Shown one piece after another: positions 43,763 through 52,771 of a stretch of DNA of 64,000 nt. The stretch spans positions 992,001 through 1,056,000 of the forward strand of contig NC_017954.1 of NCBI RefSeq assembly GCF_000264495.1, read 5' to 3'. The notes below the pieces were generated by a model, which saw only the letters and a program-made list of their open reading frames with translations, was not told the origin of the DNA and ran no database searches. The stretch comes from Thermogladius calderae 1633 (GTDB taxonomy: Archaea > Thermoproteota > Thermoprotei_A > Sulfolobales > Desulfurococcaceae). Made by a program: the position numbers and the translations under genes. The stretch's first letter is position 1. Every line of letters begins with the position of its first letter.

Positions 43763-44277
43763 TACTTCTCGACCGCTACCAGCTGGAGGATCATTTTGAG
43801 GTAAGAGAGCAGGTCGTTCGAGTTCTTCACCCCACCGCTCTGGATGAGGCTCGCCAGGTACTCGTCCCCGACAGCGTCTCTAGCCCAGTTAGCCAAGTAG
43901 CCTTGGGCGATGTGCTTGTCTACAAGGGTCTTGTCCACGAGGTCGTAGGCCAGGAGAGCGTACAGCTGGGCGTAGCTCTTGAAACTGACTGGTACGGGTT
44001 GCCCCGTGGAGGGGTCGGTTATCAGGTATGCGGGGACGTCTCTCTTCGTCTTCAGGTTGAGTATGGTCTTCTTCAGCTTCAGCCCCTTCTCGGTCAAAAC
44101 GAGGCCCTTCTCGCTCCTCGCTACTAAACCGTCCTTCTCGAGCTGGCGTACGTACTTCCTGAGACTTGACATGGTCAAATTAAGTTTCTGCTGAACGCTA
44201 CCGAGGTCCAAATAGCCGTTTTCATCGCTCAATAACAGGATCTTGAGGTGGGACTGCTTCAAGAGGCGATCCCTCAC
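43762..44277 (-). CDS. Winged-helix regulator of the glycan genes
   Basis: This 171-residue protein has an N-terminal winged helix (residues 1-75: VQQKLNLTMSSLRKYVRQLEKDGLV is the recognition part) and a helical C-terminal domain including AQGYLANWARDAVGDEYLAS. The latter resembles small helical domains found near GH57 genes, but I cannot name it with certainty. It is probably nearly leaderless, from TATA-like AAGTTTTTAAC at about 44300-44311. Co-transcription with maltokinase, immediately upstream of the glycan operon, suggests that it senses sugar state and controls both units. Confidence 0.65.
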   Translation of the reverse strand: MRDRLLKQSHLKILLLSDENGYLDLGSVQQKLNLTMSSLRKYVRQLEKDGLVARSEKGLVLTEKGLKLKKTILNLKTKRDVPAYLITDPSTGQPVPVSFKSYAQLYALLAYDLVDKTLVDKHIAQGYLANWARDAVGDEYLASLIQSGGVKNSNDLLSYLKMILQLVAVEK

Positions 44278-44318
44278 AGAAATAAATAGCGGGTGTTGTT
44301 AAAAACTTATCCAGCAAC

Positions 44319-45593
44319 CTATTTAGCTAAGAGGATCTTCTCGGGGCTCACGCTCTTGACGCCCACGTACAGGAGTAGTATGCTGACCGCTACCAGCACT
44401 GCCAGGTGTAGCATGGAGTAGTAGACCATTCCGTACACGTAGTCCTGTATCACCAGTATCGAGTGCGTGTAGGGTAGTACCATCAACGGGTACAGGATGC
44501 TCGGCTCGATCTTGGGGTAGTCGATCATGAAGCCCGAGAAGAACAGCGCCATGCCGATCATGTTGACCATGGTCGCGATGTTGCTCGCGCTCCTAACCCC
44601 CTGGGTCCTGGTCACGAACGGGGTCGCGATAGCCACCGTTACGAGGATCGTGAAGAAAGCCGTAACAGCGTGGAGGAGCACCAGCTTTAGGTCTATGACA
44701 AGCCAGAAGAAGCCGCCGACGGAGAGGGCTATCAAGTACATGTAGACCATTAGGCTCGCCACGTCCGAGAGGCTCGACACTAGTCCGAGTATAGACGCTG
44801 CTATCAGCTTCCCTGTGATGACCTCCGAGACGCCCAGCGGTGTAGCCAGCAGCAACTCAATGGTCTTCCTCTCCCTCTCCCCCACGATACCGTCTACCAC
44901 GTACATGGAGGCTGGGGACACGACGAAGATGAGGCCGAGTATCAAGACCTTGGCGATGAAGGGCTTGATCTGCTCTAACGGCGAGGCTGGGGCTCCCGAG
45001 GGGGTGATGACTATTATGGGGCCCGCCACGACGGGTTGAAGTATGGAGTCCACGCTGAAGGATCCAGGCCCGAGCCCGGACATCAGGGCGAGCTGCCCGA
45101 CCTTGACCTCCGAGAGGTTCCTCGAGAACTGGGAGAGGGTGGAGAGCACCGTGTTCTCCGCGTTGAGAGCCGGCTGTACACTGGCCTTCCTTATTATCTC
45201 TACTCTCGCCTGCTCCGTGAGGCTGGTCGCGTTACGCGAGAACCACTTCGGTACTACGACTACCAGGTCGTATAACGTCAGGTTGCCCGGCTCATACGTG
45301 TATGCGTGGACGTTGCATCCAGTGGCGGCGAGCGCCCGCGTCAAGTTGCCCACCAGCCACTCGGAGGACACGGTTACGTTGAGAGTGGGGTTGCTGTACG
45401 TAGTGTTGTCCATGTCCACTATGGCGACGTTAACGGGCTGCTGTGTCGACAGTAAGAGGACTGTGAGCCCTATAAGGGGCATCGACACGACGGGGAGTAG
45501 AATTGCTGCGAACAACGTCTTCTTGTCCCGCCACAGGTCCAGCAACTCCTTCCACACCACGACCTCCACGGCCCTAGGCCTCATCTCAACCAC
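44319..45593 (-). CDS. ABC-2 type transporter permease
   Basis: This 424-residue membrane protein of the NatB/ABC-2 group has an N-terminal helix (residues 25-45), a large extracellular loop (about 50-215) rich in asparagines, and five or six helices in the C-terminal half. VDGIVGERERKTIELLLATPLGVSEVI is the hallmark ABC-2 coupling segment. It forms an exporter with the ATPase encoded upstream (stop/start overlap). The substrate is unknown (sodium, drug or polymer). Start GTG 45593 or ATG 45584. Confidence 0.85.
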   Translation of the reverse strand: MVEMRPRAVEVVVWKELLDLWRDKKTLFAAILLPVVSMPLIGLTVLLLSTQQPVNVAIVDMDNTTYSNPTLNVTVSSEWLVGNLTRALAATGCNVHAYTYEPGNLTLYDLVVVVPKWFSRNATSLTEQARVEIIRKASVQPALNAENTVLSTLSQFSRNLSEVKVGQLALMSGLGPGSFSVDSILQPVVAGPIIVITPSGAPASPLEQIKPFIAKVLILGLIFVVSPASMYVVDGIVGERERKTIELLLATPLGVSEVITGKLIAASILGLVSSLSDVASLMVYMYLIALSVGGFFWLVIDLKLVLLHAVTAFFTILVTVAIATPFVTRTQGVRSASNIATMVNMIGMALFFSGFMIDYPKIEPSILYPLMVLPYTHSILVIQDYVYGMVYYSMLHLAVLVAVSILLLYVGVKSVSPEKILLAK

Positions 45594-46305
45594 CCGTCGC
45601 CCTCACGAAGACCTCCTCGAGGTTGCTGGCGCCGTATTTCCTCTTCAAGTCCGACGGGCTGCCCACCTCTACGACGCGGCCCTTGTTGATGAACGCCACC
45701 CTGTCACACACGTACTCGACCTCGAGCATGTTGTGGCTGCTGAGGATTATAGTCGACTTGTTCTCCCTAGCGAAGCCCTTTATCAAGTCCCTTACCTTAA
45801 TGCTGGAGTAGACGTCGAGCCCGCTCGTGGGCTCGTCTAGGAGGGCTACTTTCGGTTTCCTCATCAAGACGAGGCTGAGCAGTAGCCTCCTCTTCATCCC
45901 CTTACTGTACTCCCCGGCCTTCTTGTAGAGGTCTCCGCCCAGGCCGCTCACAGTAGCACCGTACCTCACGGTCTCGTCTACGTCACCCCCGTAGATGCTC
46001 GCGTAGAACTTCAAGTGCTCTAGACCGGTCAGCCGGGTGTAAACGTCCGCCTCCTCCGGGAGGTAGCCGAGGACTCTCTTTGCCTCGCCCGACTCCTTGA
46101 ACGGGTCTAGACCCATTATGGAGACCATCCCGCTGTCCGGCTTGACGAGCCCGGCGATCATCCTGAGCGTAGTGGTCTTCCCCGCCCCGTTGGGCCCTAT
46201 GAGGCCGAAGATCTCGCCCTCGTAAACCTCGAGGGTCACGTCCTCGACGGCCACCACCCTGCCGAAAGCCTTCCGCAGGTGCTCCACTCTGACGGCTACG
46301 GCCAA
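45586..46305 (-). CDS. ABC transporter ATPase of the ABC-2 exporter
   Basis: This 239-residue ATPase has Walker A GPNGAGKTT (37-45), YLPEEADVYTRLTGLEHL, signature YSKGMKRRL (a variant of LSGGQ typical of this exporter group), and Walker B VALLDEPTSGLD. TTG 46305 is the start, with GGAGGGTGG upstream. The longer open frame to 46398 reads as proline-rich non-coding sequence. Confidence 0.88.
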   Translation of the reverse strand: MAVAVRVEHLRKAFGRVVAVEDVTLEVYEGEIFGLIGPNGAGKTTTLRMIAGLVKPDSGMVSIMGLDPFKESGEAKRVLGYLPEEADVYTRLTGLEHLKFYASIYGGDVDETVRYGATVSGLGGDLYKKAGEYSKGMKRRLLLSLVLMRKPKVALLDEPTSGLDVYSSIKVRDLIKGFARENKSTIILSSHNMLEVEYVCDRVAFINKGRVVEVGSPSDLKRKYGASNLEEVFVRATGG

Positions 46306-46424
46306 GCCGCCACCCTCCGGTGATAGCCGGGTATTACTTGCACTCCGTGGAGGGGGTATCCCTGGGTACGGGTTACCTATAAAAATTAACACACGCATCC
46401 AAATTAAGTGAACGGGGTATTGTT

Positions 46425-47087
46425 TTGAGCCCTAGCTCTGTTTACGACCGTGTGAGAGCTTTCCTAGACAAGTACGGTGACAAGGGCTTCCTTGTTTTAA
46501 AGGCTGCTCTCGAGGTGGCTGGAGACCCGAACGTCGACCACAGGTACGGCGACTTCAGCTTCAAGCACCTGGTCCTAAAGCTAGCGAGGCTGGGCTTCAA
46601 CTACAACCCTGTCAACCTCTTGAGGAGCCTGGAGAAGGAGTACGGTGTCGTGGAGAAGTCCTACACATCCAGCAACCAGACGTGGTGGAGGTTCATAGAC
46701 GTCGAGGCTGTGAAGAGCGCTGTGTACGGGGGCGCAGGTGAGCCCGACGACCCCAAGCTGGCTTTACTGAAGCTGAAGTACGAGAGCCTGGAGCCCGCCA
46801 GAGTGAGGAGCACCCTCTTGAAGCTCGCCTCTAAGCCCAGCCTCAGCAGCGTAGACAAGGAGTTGTTCAGGGGCATCGTCTTCAACGAGTTGACCAAGCT
46901 GGTGGAGCTCTACTACGAGATGTCGAACTACGAGGAGTACTTCGCCGCCCAGTTGAGCGAGGTGAGAGAGCTCCTCAGGCTAGCCGAGCTCGTGTCGGCG
47001 AAGATGTCAAAGGATAAAATGCTGGGCGAGAGTAAACTCCGCCTAGAAGAGACCCTGAGGGCCTTCGGACTACATGATAATACATGA
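46425..47087 (+). CDS. Unknown helical protein upstream of the HTH-ThiN regulator
   Basis: This 220-residue mostly alpha-helical, charged soluble protein has a probable winged-helix-like stretch at 45-90 (FKHLVLKLARLGFNYNPVNLL...WWRFID) and a long helical C-terminus. No catalytic motif is seen. It starts at TTG 46425 and overlaps the next gene by 14 bases, so the two proteins are likely made together. It belongs to a gene family I cannot name. Confidence 0.6.
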   Translation: MSPSSVYDRVRAFLDKYGDKGFLVLKAALEVAGDPNVDHRYGDFSFKHLVLKLARLGFNYNPVNLLRSLEKEYGVVEKSYTSSNQTWWRFIDVEAVKSAVYGGAGEPDDPKLALLKLKYESLEPARVRSTLLKLASKPSLSSVDKELFRGIVFNELTKLVELYYEMSNYEEYFAAQLSEVRELLRLAELVSAKMSKDKMLGESKLRLEETLRAFGLHDNT

Positions 47088-47952
47088 CATCGCTAGTAAG
47101 AAGATCCTCCCCCACCTAAGGGGGCTCTTAATCCACGAGCTACACCGGAGGAACATTAGCCAGCACAGGATATCCAAGCTCCTCGGCGTCTCCCAGCCCC
47201 TGGTAAACAAGTACTTGAGCAAGCCCTACACAGGGTACAAGGAGAAGCTCGTCGCAATGGGGTTCTCCGAGGACGAGATCCTCTACGTGGTCAACAACCT
47301 CGCCTCGTACCTCGAGAAGGGCGACGTCCTCAGGTTCGTGATAGTCTCCAACTACTACGTCAACGAGTTGGCGACGAGGTACGCCTGCCGGCACTTGTAC
47401 TGGCTGAGGGAGTTCTGCGTGAAGGGCTCGCTAGTGGACCCGTTCATCGACGAGTACAAGGACTTCGTCAACAAGCTGTTGTCGAAGCCGATGCTCTACA
47501 AGCTGATACCCGAAGTAGGCACGAACATAGCCTACGCACCCCGCGAGGCAGTAGACCTAGGCGAGGTGATCGCCCTCACGGGGAGGATAGTGAGGCTGGA
47601 CGGCGAGGTGGCTTACGCGGGCGAGCCAATGTACGGTGCTAGTAGGCACCTGGCTAGAATACTCGTGCTAGCCCGGAAGTACAACAGAGGGAAGAGGGTC
47701 GTGATGAACTTGGCGAACCTTCCTTGGATAAGCGAGCTCTCGGCCAGGATGGGCCTGAAGGTCGTCGAGACGGGCCCGCACGACAGCCAGGACTCCTTCT
47801 GGAGAGCGGTCGGAGAGGCCGTCGCCCAGAAGCCGGACGTTATCGTGGATCAGGGCGGTAAAGGGCTCGAACCCAACATCTACCTGTTAGCACGCGACTT
47901 CGTGGAGCTTGAGAACGTGCTGGACTACATACTGCAACACGGCGTGGTCTGA
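47074..47952 (+). CDS. HTH-ThiN transcriptional regulator (ThiR-like)
   Basis: This 292-residue protein has an N-terminal helix-turn-helix (residues 25-60, RNISQHRISKLLGVSQPLVNKYL) and a C-terminal ThiN domain, the thiamine-phosphate synthase fold (PEVGTNIAYAPREA, the GRIVRLDGEV strand, GASRHLARILVLARKY). This fusion is the architecture of ThiR, an archaeal regulator that binds thiamine phosphates. Here the next genes make coenzyme A, not thiamine, so it may sense another phosphorylated ligand or link both vitamins. The following panE starts two bases after its stop. Confidence 0.82.
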   Translation: MIIHDIASKKILPHLRGLLIHELHRRNISQHRISKLLGVSQPLVNKYLSKPYTGYKEKLVAMGFSEDEILYVVNNLASYLEKGDVLRFVIVSNYYVNELATRYACRHLYWLREFCVKGSLVDPFIDEYKDFVNKLLSKPMLYKLIPEVGTNIAYAPREAVDLGEVIALTGRIVRLDGEVAYAGEPMYGASRHLARILVLARKYNRGKRVVMNLANLPWISELSARMGLKVVETGPHDSQDSFWRAVGEAVAQKPDVIVDQGGKGLEPNIYLLARDFVELENVLDYILQHGVV

Positions 47953-47953
47953 C

Positions 47954-48901
47954 ATGCCGGCCTACGCCAAGTACTGTATCGTGGGAGGGGGTGCTGTAGG
48001 GTCCGTTCTAGCCTTCTACCTGTCGAGAGGAGACCCGGGCCAGGAGGTCGCCGTCTTCTACAGGAGGAGCGAGTCTGTGAAGGCCGTCGAGAAGGCTGGT
48101 GGAGTGATCGTAGAGTTCGGGGGTAGTACGAGCCTAGTACGTGTAAGGCCCCTCCTCTACACTGAGACCGGGGTGGAGTGCGACTACGTTATAAACGCCG
48201 TGAAGGCCGTCGACGTCCCCTCCACGCTGGACTTGATGAGGGCTGTATCAAGGTTAGCCCGCTTAATCCTAATGGTGCAGAACGGGTTCGGGAGCCTCGA
48301 GCTAGCCGAGGAGGCCTTCCCAGACAAGTGCGTGGCGGGCGGCGTCGTCTACTTCGGCGCTGAGAGGGTCAGAGAAGACTACGTGAAGCACACGGGAGGC
48401 AACTCCGTTGTCGTCGGCTCGAGGAGAGGTTGGTGCGAGGGCCTCGACGAGCTGGCCGAGTCCCTCAGGAGAGGCGGCTGCGACGTCAAGGTGGTGGACA
48501 ACATAGACTTCTACAGGTGGCTCAAGCTCGGCTTGAACAGTGTCGTGAACCCTTTGACGGCGATCGCCCGCGCCAGGAACAAGGTCGTGTTACTAGAGGA
48601 GGCGAGGTCCCTGGTGGAGATGATACTGAGCGAGGTCGTAGAAGCAGCGAGGCTCCACGGCGTCTCGCTAGACAAAGAGAAGCTCCTTAGACACGTCCTC
48701 AATGGGGCTCAGGCGACAGGGGAGAACTACTCGAGTATGGCGCAGGACTTGATGAAGGGGAGGAAGACCGAGGTAGACTACATTAACGGGTTCGTGGCGA
48801 GGACTCTAGAGTCTGCTGGTTGGAATATAAGCGTGAACAAGGTTATCACACTACTAATACACATGATCGAGGGATGGCATGAGCAAGAAGGTCACAGTTA
48901 G
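47954..48901 (+). CDS. panE: Ketopantoate reductase
   Basis: It reduces 2-ketopantoate to pantoate with NAD(P)H, the second step of CoA synthesis. The 315-residue protein has the N-terminal nucleotide loop VGGGAVGSVLA (residues 10-20), the QNGFGSLE segment, and the catalytic lysine in FYRWLKLGLNSVVNPLTAI, with the C-terminal substrate part SSMAQDLMKGRKTEVDYINGF. ATG 47954 is taken; upstream codons in frame belong to the regulator gene. It overlaps panB by 23 bases. Confidence 0.9.
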   Translation: MPAYAKYCIVGGGAVGSVLAFYLSRGDPGQEVAVFYRRSESVKAVEKAGGVIVEFGGSTSLVRVRPLLYTETGVECDYVINAVKAVDVPSTLDLMRAVSRLARLILMVQNGFGSLELAEEAFPDKCVAGGVVYFGAERVREDYVKHTGGNSVVVGSRRGWCEGLDELAESLRRGGCDVKVVDNIDFYRWLKLGLNSVVNPLTAIARARNKVVLLEEARSLVEMILSEVVEAARLHGVSLDKEKLLRHVLNGAQATGENYSSMAQDLMKGRKTEVDYINGFVARTLESAGWNISVNKVITLLIHMIEGWHEQEGHS

Positions 48902-49700
48902 AGACATTATAAAGAAGAAGGGCGCAGAGAAAATAGCCGCCATAACAGCCTACGACTACACCACGACGAAGATCGTAGACCAGGCAGGGGTCGACATCAT
49001 CCTTGTAGGAGACAGTGTTGGCATGGTCGTACACGGCCTACCCTCTACTATCCCGGTGTCGATGGAAATGATGCTGCTTCACGTGGAGAGCGCCGCGAGG
49101 GCTAAGCCGAGGGCGCTACTAGTGGGCGACATGCCCTTCCTGAGCTACGAGGCGAGCGTCGAGGACGCTGTCTACAACGCTGGCCTGATGCTCAAGAAGG
49201 GGGCCGAGGCCGTCAAGATCGAGGGGGGTGCGGAGATGGCTGACGTCATAAAGGCCATGGTCAAGGCTGGTATCCCTGTCATGGGCCACATAGGGCTGAC
49301 ACCCCAGAGGTACCTGCTCCTCGGGGGCTACAAGAGGAGGGGCGTGAAGGCGTCTGAGGTAGAGAAGATCGTCGAGGACGCGAAGGAGATAGAGAAGGCC
49401 GGGGTCTTCGCGATAGTCATAGAGTTCACTGCCGCCGACGTAGCCGCGGAGGTCACTAAGCAGGTCTCTGTGCCGACTATATGCATAGGCAGCGGCTGGA
49501 TGTGCGACGGGCAGATACTAGTCCTCCACGACGTGCTCGGCTTATCGGAGTCGACTCCCCCGTTCGCCAAGAAGTACGCCGACCTGAGGGGGGCCATCCT
49601 GAGTGCCGTGTCCGAGTACGTGCGGGAGGTGAAGGCCGGCCTGTTCCCCGGGAAGGAGCACTCGTTTTTCTCGGACGCTTATAATCGAGGAAGCGAGTAG
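48879..49700 (+). CDS. panB: 3-methyl-2-oxobutanoate hydroxymethyltransferase
   Basis: It transfers a one-carbon unit from methylene-tetrahydro(methano)pterin to 2-ketoisovalerate to form ketopantoate. The 273-residue barrel carries VGDSVGMVVHG (metal aspartate and glycine-rich loop), GDMPFLSYE, AVKIEGG with the catalytic lysine-glutamate, PVMGHIGLTPQ, and IGSGWMCDGQILVLHD. In thermophilic archaea this step is commonly feedback-regulated at the PanE step. It precedes apgM by 17 bases. Confidence 0.95.
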   Translation: MSKKVTVRDIIKKKGAEKIAAITAYDYTTTKIVDQAGVDIILVGDSVGMVVHGLPSTIPVSMEMMLLHVESAARAKPRALLVGDMPFLSYEASVEDAVYNAGLMLKKGAEAVKIEGGAEMADVIKAMVKAGIPVMGHIGLTPQRYLLLGGYKRRGVKASEVEKIVEDAKEIEKAGVFAIVIEFTAADVAAEVTKQVSVPTICIGSGWMCDGQILVLHDVLGLSESTPPFAKKYADLRGAILSAVSEYVREVKAGLFPGKEHSFFSDAYNRGSE

Positions 49701-49717
49701 TTAAACAGGGGGTTTAA

Positions 49718-50998
49718 ATGGGCTTGAAGTACAAGCTACTCTACCTCGTAATCGACGGGGCCTCGGACAGGTTGAGCGACCCCGTCACCACGCTGGAGGC
49801 ATCCCACAAACCCTACCTGGACAAGCTCGCGAAGTACGGGGTCTGCGGCCTCATGTACACAGTGGGTAGGGGTATAGCGCCGGAGAGCGACGAGGCGGTG
49901 ATATCGCTACTGGGCTACGACCCCCACGAGGTGTACACTGGGAGGGGGCCTATAGAGGCTGTTGGCGCTGGCATGTCCTTCAAGGACGGCTACGAGATCG
50001 CCTTCAGGTCGAACTTCGCCACTATAGATACCTCTACCAGGCAGATAGTAGACAGGAGGGTGGGCAGGAGCCTCACGAGTGAGGAGGCCAGGATGCTGGC
50101 CGGGCAACTGGACGGCATGGAGCTGGGGGTGCACGACGGCTACGTGAGGGTCAAGGCTACCATCGGGCACAGAGCAGTGGTGATAATCGGGAGCCGATCC
50201 CGCAGGCTCTCCCCCATGGTGAGCAACAACGACCCGGCTTACGTGAGGAAGGGGCTGATAAGCGTAGCAGTGAAGGACTTTCAGCCGTACATAGCTAGGG
50301 TAGAGCCTCTCGAGGACACACCCGAGGCTAGGATAACCGCCGAGCTCGCGAACGCGTTTGTGGAGAAGGCCATCGAGGTCCTAGACAAACACCCGGTGAA
50401 CGAGGAGAGGCGGAGGAGGGGTCTACCCCCGGCCAACGCGATCCTCCTCAGAGACGCGGGAGGGTCGTTACCGAGAGCGCAACCCCTGACGGAGAAGTAC
50501 AAGTGCAGGTTCGCAGTCCTAGCAGAGATGCCCGTCGAGGTCGGCATAGGCAGGATATTCGGCGCCGAGACAGTAGTCCTCGACCCCCCGAGCGGGAACC
50601 CGAGAAGGGACTACGAGGAGAGGTTCGAGGCCACTATGAAGGCGCTCAGCAACAACGAGATCGTCTACGTCCACCTCAAGGGCCCGGACGAGCCCGGGCA
50701 CGACGGTGACTTCGAGCTGAAGAAGAGGAGGATCGAGGAGATAGACAAGTACTACGTGAGCCTCCTGGTCGAGAACAGGCCTAGCAGGCTCGCCGTGATA
50801 GTGACAGCCGACCACTCCACCCCGCCTAGCGTGAGGGCGCACACCGACGACCCAGTCCCCGTCGTCTTCAACGCGGAGGGCGTCGCGCCAGACGACGTGG
50901 ACGCCTTCACGGAGAGGAAGTGCGCCAGGGGGAGGCTGGGGGTCTACGAGCACGGGTGGCAGCTACTCCCAGACATCTACTCCAGGTTCTTGGTGTAG
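49718..50998 (+). CDS. apgM: 2,3-bisphosphoglycerate-independent phosphoglycerate mutase, archaeal type
   Basis: It interconverts 3- and 2-phosphoglycerate in glycolysis and gluconeogenesis. The 426-residue alkaline-phosphatase-superfamily enzyme shows the metal site VIDGASDR, the phosphoserine loop PESDEAVISLLGYD, KGPDEPGHDGD, and VTADHSTPPSVRAHTDDPVP with metal ligands. It sits inside the CoA operon between panB and pantoate kinase although its reaction belongs to central metabolism. The gaps to both neighbours are below 20 bases. Confidence 0.93.
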   Translation: MGLKYKLLYLVIDGASDRLSDPVTTLEASHKPYLDKLAKYGVCGLMYTVGRGIAPESDEAVISLLGYDPHEVYTGRGPIEAVGAGMSFKDGYEIAFRSNFATIDTSTRQIVDRRVGRSLTSEEARMLAGQLDGMELGVHDGYVRVKATIGHRAVVIIGSRSRRLSPMVSNNDPAYVRKGLISVAVKDFQPYIARVEPLEDTPEARITAELANAFVEKAIEVLDKHPVNEERRRRGLPPANAILLRDAGGSLPRAQPLTEKYKCRFAVLAEMPVEVGIGRIFGAETVVLDPPSGNPRRDYEERFEATMKALSNNEIVYVHLKGPDEPGHDGDFELKKRRIEEIDKYYVSLLVENRPSRLAVIVTADHSTPPSVRAHTDDPVPVVFNAEGVAPDDVDAFTERKCARGRLGVYEHGWQLLPDIYSRFLV

Positions 50999-51004
50999 AA
51001 GCCG

Positions 51005-51913
51005 TTGGGCAAGGCGAGAGTTTTTGCCCGCGTACCCCTCCACGTCTCCGGCTTCTGGGCCCCGGTCAAAGGCCCCGACGCCCAGCACACGGGTAGTTTA
51101 GGGGCCGGGCTCGTCCTAGACCTCTGGGTAGTCGCTAGGCCCTCTAGTAGTGGTTGCTATATCGAGGCCAACGGGGTGAGGGCGCTAGAGGGCCACGCCC
51201 GCAGGATCTGCGGGCTGGAGGGCTTCAACTTAGGCGTATCCGCGTCGTCTCCTGTAGGCCTAGGTAAAGGCTTCGCCCTGTCTAGCGCCCTGTCGCTCTC
51301 CCTCAGCACCCTGATCTCGGTGGCTCTGGGCAGAGGAGTCTCCGAGAGGTCGACGTGGAGCGCCCACGTAGCAGAGGTAGAGCACAGTACGGGTCTTGGG
51401 GACGTAATGGCCCAGTTCCACGGGGGCCTGGTTGTCAGGACCAGGCCCGGACCCCCGGGCGTCGGGGAAGCCGTGGTTGTGAGGGGTCTCAAGCCCGCGC
51501 TCGTAGTCGCCGAGCTGCCGGGGTCTGAGCCCACGCCGGCGGTTCTCTCCAGGATGGGCCCGTGGGCCCGGGAACTAGTCGATAAAGCCGTGGAGAGGCT
51601 CTTGGAGACCCGCGACGTCGCCCTCTTCTTCGAGCTGTCGAGGTCCTTCACGAGGAGGCTTTTCGACTACAGTAGGGTGGAAGACCTGCTCGCTGGCGTT
51701 AGGGGGGTGGCGGGGTTCTACTTGAAGAAGAGCGCCCTCGTGGTCTGGGTTGAGAGGGAGTGGAGCCACGACCTTGCCTCTTTATTAAAGGGTCGTGGGC
51801 TAAACACGTTTGAGACAACGGTGTCGGACGAAGGTGTCGGGCTTGTACATTCCACCGAGCCACCCGAGGCGGGAGAGCCTGCTGATAAGGGAGAGGCTGG
51901 TCGAAGGCTTTAA
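51005..51913 (+). CDS. Pantoate kinase (GHMP family)
   Basis: It phosphorylates pantoate to 4-phosphopantoate, the archaeal alternative to bacterial pantothenate kinase. The 302-residue protein begins [14 protein letters not shown], characteristic of pantoate kinases, and has a GSLGAGLVL stretch and the GHMP ATP loop [21 protein letters not shown] 51005 is seven bases after apgM. The C-terminus overlaps the synthetase gene by about 70 bases. Confidence 0.88.
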   Translation: MGKARVFARVPLHVSGFWAPVKGPDAQHTGSLGAGLVLDLWVVARPSSSGCYIEANGVRALEGHARRICGLEGFNLGVSASSPVGLGKGFALSSALSLSLSTLISVALGRGVSERSTWSAHVAEVEHSTGLGDVMAQFHGGLVVRTRPGPPGVGEAVVVRGLKPALVVAELPGSEPTPAVLSRMGPWARELVDKAVERLLETRDVALFFELSRSFTRRLFDYSRVEDLLAGVRGVAGFYLKKSALVVWVEREWSHDLASLLKGRGLNTFETTVSDEGVGLVHSTEPPEAGEPADKGEAGRRL

Positions 51914-52622
51914 GAGGGGGTACGTGGTCCCAGAGGGCTTAATAGCCCATGGTCGGGGCGAGTGTTTCGACTACCTGATAGGGGAGGAGACGAGGGAGTT
52001 CGCCCGTAAGGCTATAAGGGCCGCTGCCGCCGCGCTACTCCTAGCGAAGCACCCGGTCATATCCGTTAACGGTAACACGGCCGCTCTTGTCGCAGAGCAC
52101 GTTGTAAGGCTCGCGGAAGAGGTCCTGGCGAGGATCGAGGTGAACCTCTTCTACAGAACACGCGAGAGAGAGGAGCTTATCGCCGGTGTCCTGAGAGAGG
52201 CTGGCGCACGAGAGGTGTTGGGGGTGGGCGAGGACGCCTCCGCGACCATACCGGAGCTGTTCAGCGAGAGAAGGAGGGTGAGCCCCAGGGGGATCCTCGT
52301 CGCGGACGTCGTGTTGGTGCCCCTCGAAGACGGGGACAGGACGGAGGCTCTTAGACGGATGGGTAAGACCGTCATCGCGGTCGACCTGAACCCGCTTTCG
52401 AGAACCGCGAGGGCGGCGAGCATAACGATCGTAGACAACGTTGTGAGGGCAATGCCCGCTCTAGTGGAGGAGGTGAGAGAGCTCAAGAAGAGGCCTAAAA
52501 ACGAGCTACAGGCGATACTGGCCTCATACGACAACAACCAAGTGCTGGCGGAAGCCCTGGACTTCATAAGGGACAGGCTAGCCGAGATCGCGAGTAGTAT
52601 GCGGGGCTCTAGCACTCGATAG
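51843..52622 (+). CDS. 4-phosphopantoate-beta-alanine ligase (phosphopantothenate synthetase)
   Basis: This archaeal enzyme joins 4-phosphopantoate and beta-alanine with ATP to give 4'-phosphopantothenate. The 259-residue protein begins [20 protein letters not shown] and has [18 protein letters not shown], the VNGNTAALV nucleotide stretch, and [15 protein letters not shown] 51843 is chosen by family N-terminus; GTG 51834 is possible. Together with the kinase it replaces PanK and PanC. The beta-alanine source and CoaBC are not in the window. Confidence 0.9.
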   Translation: MYIPPSHPRRESLLIRERLVEGFKRGYVVPEGLIAHGRGECFDYLIGEETREFARKAIRAAAAALLLAKHPVISVNGNTAALVAEHVVRLAEEVLARIEVNLFYRTREREELIAGVLREAGAREVLGVGEDASATIPELFSERRRVSPRGILVADVVLVPLEDGDRTEALRRMGKTVIAVDLNPLSRTARAASITIVDNVVRAMPALVEEVRELKKRPKNELQAILASYDNNQVLAEALDFIRDRLAEIASSMRGSSTR

Positions 52623-52771
52623 GGCTACGAAAGGGCTAGGCGGGAGTGGAGTAGAGGGTAAACGCCCAGCAGAACCGTGGAAATAGGCGGGTTCTACCCC
52701 TAAGATGGCACCCTACTGGTGGCTACCGGGCATCAAACCCCTTGCTCGCTCACCGGACCAGCTGTATCCCG

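Noticed and set aside
52623-52771. Possible C/D-box or other small RNA between the convergent CoA operon and fprA
   Set aside because: Short GC-rich inverted segments are present, but no proper box C and box D pair with correct spacing was found.
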